Positions 6,727-9,939 of a DNA stretch of 9,939 bases are shown here, one piece after another. A program made the position numbers and the translations under genes. Numbering within the stretch: position 1 is the first letter of the stretch; each line of letters begins with the position of its first letter. Under the pieces are notes generated by a model, which worked only from the letters and a program-made list of their open reading frames with translations, ran no database searches and had not been told where the DNA came from. This DNA comes from Nitratireductor sp. (GTDB lineage: Bacteria > Pseudomonadota > Alphaproteobacteria > Rhizobiales > Rhizobiaceae), in contig JAGRLQ010000118.1 in assembly GCA_020441735.1 (NCBI GenBank), forward strand, positions 1 through 9,939, read 5' to 3'.

Positions 6727-6740
6727 CCTGTCAAAACAGG
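6727..6740 (+). promoter_or_regulatory. Small hairpin covering the lrp ribosome-binding site
   Basis: CCTGT (6727-6731) and ACAGG (6736-6740) pair perfectly around a CAAA loop. The right arm contains most of the Shine-Dalgarno AGGA (6738-6741), which lies 9 nt before the ATG at 6751. In mRNA this could partly hide the ribosome site. It is not a terminator, since A rather than U follows. At five base pairs the effect may be small. Confidence 0.35.
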
Positions 6741-6750
6741 AAAAATTACG

Positions 6751-7206
6751 ATGGATAAGCTTGATCATAGAATTCTTTCCATTCTTCAGAAAGACGGGCA
6801 AATCTCCATGTCGGCGCTCTCCGAACAGGTTGGCCTTTCGCTTTCGGCCTGTCACCGGCGTGTCAAACTGCTGGAGGCGAAAGGGATCATCACCGGCTAT
6901 GCGGCGCGGCTCAGCCGCAAGGCGCTCGGTTTCGAGGTCCAGGTGTTCATGGAGGTGAAGCTGGTTTCCCAGCGCAGGGAGGACACGGCCGCCTTCGAGG
7001 AGGCGATATCAGCCATGCCGGAGATACTGGAGTGTCACATGATCTCCGGCGAGTTCGATTATCTGGTGCGGGTGGCAGCCCGCAGCCCGACCGATTACGA
7101 GCGCCTCTACCGCGAGCGTCTGTCCTCGATCCCGTCGGTATCCCAGATGAAGACCCTGTTGAGCCTCTCTACGATCAAGGAGTTTCGCGGCTTCCATCTG
7201 GGATGA
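6751..7206 (+). CDS. Lrp/AsnC-family transcriptional regulator
   Basis: This 151-residue protein is full length for the family. The N-terminal HTH (about 1-60) starts MDKLDHRILSILQKDGQISM and continues ALSEQVGLSLSACHRRVKLLEAKGII, the standard Lrp/AsnC layout. The C-terminal RAM domain (about 65-150) contains the ligand-region motif HMISGEFDYLVRV (96-108) followed by YERLYRERLSSIP. Such proteins sense small molecules, often amino acids, as dimers to octamers. The gene is divergent from the usp-AGCS operon, so regulation of amino-acid uptake is the natural guess. The effector is not known. The start has AGGA 9 nt upstream, inside a small hairpin. The gene ends just before two terminator hairpins. 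Confidence 0.95.
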   Translation: MDKLDHRILSILQKDGQISMSALSEQVGLSLSACHRRVKLLEAKGIITGYAARLSRKALGFEVQVFMEVKLVSQRREDTAAFEEAISAMPEILECHMISGEFDYLVRVAARSPTDYERLYRERLSSIPSVSQMKTLLSLSTIKEFRGFHLG

Positions 7207-7224
7207 AAAACCGCTTTGAAGCGG
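7206..7224 (-). terminator. Second terminator hairpin for the leftward qor operon
   Basis: CCGCT (7211-7215) and AGCGG (7220-7224), extendable by one pair, form a short stem with a TTGA loop. Read on the minus strand it is followed by five T (7210-7206). It touches the lrp stop codon and lies beyond the larger hairpin at 7235-7266, so it would be a back-up stop for leftward transcription. Confidence 0.5.
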
Positions 7225-7234
7225 CGGTAACAAA

Positions 7235-7266
7235 AAGGCCGGCTGAGGTATCCCGCAGCCGGCCTT
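7235..7266. terminator. Bidirectional intrinsic terminator between convergent lrp and qor
   Basis: AAGGCCGGCTG (7235-7245) pairs perfectly with CAGCCGGCCTT (7256-7266) across a 10-nt loop, an 11-bp stem. On the minus strand it runs into a T-run (7236-7232); on the plus strand into TTATCTTT. It lies 20 nt past the qor stop and 28 nt past the lrp stop, so it serves both genes. Confidence 0.85.
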
Positions 7267-7286
7267 ATCTTTGGTCGGAATGGTCG

Positions 7287-8270
7287 TCAGCTCACCACGA
7301 GCACGGTCTGGCCGGTGGTCTGGCGCTTCTCCAACGCATCGTGGGCAGCCTTCACCTTGTCGAGTTCAAAGGTCTGGTTGACCTGGATCTTGACGTCGCC
7401 GTCCTTGATTGCCTTGAACAGCGCCTTTGAGCGCCGCTCCAACTCCTTGCGCTCGGCAATGAAGGCAAACAGCGTTGGACGGGTTGCGTACAGCGAGCCA
7501 TAGGCGGAAAGATCGGCAAGCTTGAAATCTTCGATCGCGCCGGAAGATTGCCCGAAAGTAACGAAGGTCCCAAACTTCGCCAGGCATTTGAGCGAACCCG
7601 GATAAGTCGCCTTGCCGACGGAATCAAAGACCGCCTGCACACCTGCACCCTTGGTGATCTTGCGCACCTCGTCGACGAAATCCTGCTTGGTGTAGTCGAT
7701 GCATTTGGCGTAGCCGTTCTTTCGGGCAAGCGCTGCCTTTTCCTTGCTGCCTGCAGTGCCGATAGCGGTAACGCCCTTGGCCTTGAGCCATTGACCTGCA
7801 ATCAGCCCGACACCACCAGCGGCAGCGTGAAACAGCACCGTATCACCAGCCTTTACCTTGTAGGAATCGTGGATGAGATAGTGCGCCGTAAGCCCTTTCA
7901 GCATGGCGGCTGCTGCAACCTCGTCCTTCACGCCGGAGGGGATTTTGACCAGCTTGTCGGCCTCGATCACCCGGTGTGTCGCATAGGCCCCGCCGGGTGC
8001 GGTGTATGCCACCTTGTCGCCGGGGCGAAGCCCGGTCACACCTGCGCCAATGCCCTGGACCACGCCCGCGCCCTCAGATCCCAGGATCGCCGGAAACTCC
8101 CCGCCCGGCGGCGGGTAAAAGCCGGTGCGGTGATAGACGTCGATGTAATTGATGCCAATCGCAGTCTGACGGATCAGCACCTCGCCCTTTTTCGGCTTTG
8201 GAAGTTCGATCGACTGCTTTTTGAAGACGCTCGATCCCCCCGCCTTTTCGGCGACCATTGCATAAGCCAT
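7287..8270 (-). CDS. NAD(P)H:quinone oxidoreductase, zinc-independent MDR family
   Basis: This 327-residue protein is the usual length of quinone oxidoreductase 1 (Qor). NYIDVYHRTGFYP (41-53), LGSEGAGVV (63-71) and a GDKVAY segment (84-89) are typical of the family. The nucleotide-binding motif is AAAGGVG (149-155) in LFHAAAGGVGLIAGQWLK, the AxxGxxG form of NADPH-binding Qor. The catalytic-zinc ligands of alcohol dehydrogenases are absent, so it is a reductase of quinones or electrophilic enones rather than a dehydrogenase. Part of the C-terminus (DLSAYGSLYATRPTLFAF) is also Qor-typical. The start at 8270 has AGGA about 7 nt upstream. It follows the AhpD-like gene by 11 nt and forms an operon with it. 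The two together suggest handling of redox or electrophile stress, but the true substrate is unknown. Confidence 0.92.
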   Translation of the reverse strand: MAYAMVAEKAGGSSVFKKQSIELPKPKKGEVLIRQTAIGINYIDVYHRTGFYPPPGGEFPAILGSEGAGVVQGIGAGVTGLRPGDKVAYTAPGGAYATHRVIEADKLVKIPSGVKDEVAAAAMLKGLTAHYLIHDSYKVKAGDTVLFHAAAGGVGLIAGQWLKAKGVTAIGTAGSKEKAALARKNGYAKCIDYTKQDFVDEVRKITKGAGVQAVFDSVGKATYPGSLKCLAKFGTFVTFGQSSGAIEDFKLADLSAYGSLYATRPTLFAFIAERKELERRSKALFKAIKDGDVKIQVNQTFELDKVKAAHDALEKRQTTGQTVLVVS

Positions 8271-8281
8271 ACTCTTTCCTT

Positions 8282-8677
8282 TCAGACTGTAAATTCGGGG
8301 TCGACCGGCACCTGCATGGCATTGACCATATGGTTGGTCTTGCCGGCGAGCCCAATGACGCGCAGCAATTCGCTGTACTGTTCTCCGCTCATGCCCTTGG
8401 CGCGGGCCGAAGCGGTGTGAGAGTGGATGCAGTAGCTGCAGCCATTGGCCGATGACACGGCGATATAGATCATTTCCTTGATCATTGGATCGATCGTGCC
8501 TGGCCCCATTACCTGCTTGATTTCTTCCCAGGTGGCTTTCAGCGTGGCCGGGTCATTGGCCAGTGCACGCCAGAAGTTGTTGACGAAATCCGTGCCGCGC
8601 ACCTTGCGGATATCGTCGAAAACAGCCTTCACCTCAGCCGATGCCTGCGCATCCTGGATCAGCTTTGTCGTTGCCAT
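8282..8677 (-). CDS. Carboxymuconolactone decarboxylase/AhpD-like protein
   Basis: This 131-residue protein has the CMD/AhpD core with NGCSYCIHSH (78-87). This gives the CxxC plus His pattern (Cys80, Cys83, His87) and an upstream Glu68, as in the AhpD proton relay. Proteins of this kind are thiol peroxidases or peroxidase partners; true 4-carboxymuconolactone decarboxylases lack the CxxC pair. The frame is open to 8713, but ATG 8677 is chosen because GGGG lies 8 nt upstream and the protein then begins MATTKLIQDAQAS. It is the first gene of the operon with qor, 11 nt apart. Reductant and partner are unknown; a peroxide- or electrophile-detoxifying role is inferred. Confidence 0.9.
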   Translation of the reverse strand: MATTKLIQDAQASAEVKAVFDDIRKVRGTDFVNNFWRALANDPATLKATWEEIKQVMGPGTIDPMIKEMIYIAVSSANGCSYCIHSHTASARAKGMSGEQYSELLRVIGLAGKTNHMVNAMQVPVDPEFTV

Positions 8678-8770
8678 GTTGTTACCCCGCCGGCGAAATG
8701 CCGCTCGCAGCACAGACTAGCAAATATTCCGTCCCGGGCAAACGCCAGGCGATGACTTGTTTTGAAGAGG

Positions 8771-8791
8771 CCGGGTGAGCGCTTGACCCGG
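8771..8791. promoter_or_regulatory. Inverted repeat in the divergent ahpD-like/aminotransferase intergenic region
   Basis: CCGGGT (8771-8776) and ACCCGG (8786-8791) form a 6-bp inverted repeat with an AGCGCT core inside. It overlaps a TTGACC (8783-8788) that would suit a -35 box, but the nearest good -10, TATGAT (8801-8806), is only 12 nt away, too close for an ordinary sigma-70 promoter. Further down, 8819-8840 is very GC-rich (CCGCGCCGCGCCGCGGCGG) and could fold in the aminotransferase leader. A regulator site is possible but unproven. I see no gene in the 192-nt gap. Confidence 0.25.
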
Positions 8792-8869
8792 GGCTGGGGC
8801 TATGATCCTGTCCGGGGTCCGCGCCGCGCCGCGGCGGCGTATCAAACCTGACCGAATGGAGTACATGCC

Positions 8870-9733
8870 ATGGCAATGGCGAAAAACCGTCAGATATGGA
8901 CCTGGTTCGAGGGTAAGTGGCAGGAAGGCAATGTGCCGATCATGGGCTCGGCCGATCACGGTACCTGGCTTGGCACCATGGTGTTTGACGGCGCCCGCTG
9001 GTTTGACGGCGTCACCCCCGATCTTGATCGCCACTGCGCCCGGGTAAACCACTCGGCTGCCGCCCTTGGCCTGAAACCACCCATGGCAACGGGCGAGATC
9101 GTCGAATTGGCAGAGGAAGGCTGCAAGAAGTTTACCGGCAAAACGGCGCTCTACATCCGGCCCATGGCCTGGTCGACCGAGGCAGGCTCCATGACGGTCG
9201 ACGCGGATCCGGACTCGACCCGTTTCGCGCTCTGTATCGAGGAGGCATCCCTCGCTCCGCCGGAGGCTTCCGTAACGCTGACGACGACGCGCTTCATCCG
9301 CCCCACATTGGCCTCGGCTACCGTCAACGCCAAGGCCTCCTGCCTTTATCCCAACAATGCGCGCATGTTGAAGGAGGCCCAGGAAAAGGGCTTTTCCAAC
9401 GCGATCTGCTGCGATGCGCTGGGCAATGTGGCTGAAACTGCCACGGCCAACATCTGGATGGTCAAGAACGGCGAATATTTCACCCCGATTCCCAACGGTA
9501 CATTTCTCAACGGCATTACCCGCCAGCGGCTGATCAAGCTGCTGCGCGACAGGGGCGAGAAGGTCTGGGAGACGACTCTGACGCCGGACGATTTCCGGGC
9601 TGCCGACGAAATTTTCCTGTCGGGAAATTACAACAAGGTCACGCCTGCAACGAAATTCGAGCAACGTGACTACGAGCACGGGCCGAAAACGAAACTGGCC
9701 CGCGAACTCTACTGGGAATGGTCTGGCGCCTGA
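8870..9733 (+). CDS. Fold-type-IV aminotransferase, branched-chain-like (IlvE/DAAT class)
   Basis: This 287-residue PLP enzyme belongs to the class-IV aminotransferase fold. Its near-N-terminal segment GTWLGTMVFDGARWFDG (31-47) matches the family's VFDGxR motif. The probable Schiff-base lysine is Lys155 in TVNAKASCLYPNNARMLKEA, followed by VAETATANIW (187-196) in place of the usual EExSxxNxF, with a central Glu189. NGITRQRLI (about 214-222) and EIFLSGNYNKVTP (about 249-261) are further class signs. The family includes branched-chain aminotransferases, D-amino-acid aminotransferases and aminodeoxychorismate lyases, and this divergent rhizobial subgroup cannot be assigned a substrate by eye. 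GGAG (8858-8861) lies 8 nt before ATG 8870; ATG 8876 is a less likely alternative. It is divergent from the AhpD-like/qor operon. Confidence 0.88.
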   Translation: MAMAKNRQIWTWFEGKWQEGNVPIMGSADHGTWLGTMVFDGARWFDGVTPDLDRHCARVNHSAAALGLKPPMATGEIVELAEEGCKKFTGKTALYIRPMAWSTEAGSMTVDADPDSTRFALCIEEASLAPPEASVTLTTTRFIRPTLASATVNAKASCLYPNNARMLKEAQEKGFSNAICCDALGNVAETATANIWMVKNGEYFTPIPNGTFLNGITRQRLIKLLRDRGEKVWETTLTPDDFRAADEIFLSGNYNKVTPATKFEQRDYEHGPKTKLARELYWEWSGA

Positions 9734-9760
9734 CAGGGCAGGCGGTCCAGCAGTGCCCCG

Positions 9761-9939
9761 TCACTGGCTCAGATGCAGGCTGCCCTTGATAAGCGCGGCA
9801 ACGGTTGTGAAGGCTTGCGCCAGTTGCTCGTTGGATTCTGCCTCGAAGAAATAGCCCGGATTGGAAGCGCAGTCGCGTAGCCGGTTCTTCGTCGGCACGT
9901 CGTCCAGATCGAAGGCGACGGTGATGACGTAGACGTCCT
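9761..9939 (-). CDS. TadG-like pilus-assembly protein, C-terminal fragment (vWA type)
   Basis: Only the last 58 residues are inside the window; the 5' end lies beyond 9939. The fragment reads DVYVITVAFDLDD, then LRDCASNPGYFFEAESNEQLAQAF and a short helical tail ending HLSQ. A hydrophobic strand, a conserved CAS with F/YFEA, and a 'QLAQAF..IA' helix are the C-terminal end of von Willebrand factor A domains in TadE/TadG-family Flp-pilus proteins of rhizobia. Those proteins are anchored to the inner membrane by an N-terminal helix. It is convergent with the aminotransferase, 27 nt apart, with only a weak GGGCA/TGCCC hairpin and no T-run in the gap. The assignment is based on a short fragment. 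Confidence 0.65.
   Translation of the reverse strand, partial: DVYVITVAFDLDDVPTKNRLRDCASNPGYFFEAESNEQLAQAFTTVAALIKGSLHLSQ

Noticed and set aside
6701..6734. Perfect TTGACA on the minus strand at 6734-6729 as -35 of usp
   Set aside because: The only good -10 (TATTAT, 6706-6701) is 22 nt away, beyond normal sigma-70 spacing.
9736..9758. GGGCA/TGCCC hairpin between the aminotransferase and the TadG-like gene
   Set aside because: Five base pairs, 13-nt loop and no T-run on either side; too weak to call a terminator.

Overview
The window reads as chromosomal DNA of an alphaproteobacterium, most likely of the order Rhizobiales (Rhizobium/Agrobacterium/Ensifer-like). The reasons are the GC-rich coding sequence, the short type-2 ArgC next to an agmatinase-family gene (a pairing I recall from Sinorhizobium), the GcvA-type LysR, and the partial TadG-like von Willebrand factor A protein at the right edge. 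Assignment below order level is not possible from what I can see. Genes are tightly packed, and no gap without a gene exceeds about 200 bases. I saw no rRNA, tRNA, CRISPR array, insertion sequence or phage gene.

Left block, minus strand (1-2860): a GcvA-type LysR regulator is followed by an agmatinase-family ureohydrolase (speB) and then argC, which is cut by the window edge. A terminator- or attenuator-like hairpin lies in the speB-argC gap. Divergent from the LysR gene, on the plus strand (2987-4530), are a PhyH-family Fe(II)/2-oxoglutarate dioxygenase and an HD-domain protein of the PhnZ-like (COG4341) type. Their stop and start codons overlap by one base. The LysR/PhyH intergenic region carries a perfect 21-bp palindrome, the natural candidate for the LysR operator. 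This dioxygenase + HD-oxygenase pair resembles the oxidative organophosphonate pathway PhnY/PhnZ, but with active-site differences that suggest another substrate. It is the most interesting part of the window.

Middle block (4553-7206): a strong terminator separates the HD gene from a convergent operon, read leftwards, of a universal stress protein and an alanine/glycine:cation symporter (AGCS). An Lrp/AsnC regulator is divergent from that operon, across an AT-rich intergenic region with inverted repeats. The layout suggests that Lrp controls amino-acid import.

Right block (7206-9939): two terminator hairpins lie between lrp and a leftward operon of an AhpD/carboxymuconolactone decarboxylase-like protein and a quinone oxidoreductase (MDR family). 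Divergent from that operon is a fold-type-IV (branched-chain-like) aminotransferase. The last 179 bases hold the C-terminal end of a TadG-like pilus-assembly protein on the minus strand. Apart from the PhyH/HD/LysR module, this is ordinary rhizobial housekeeping and amino-acid metabolism.
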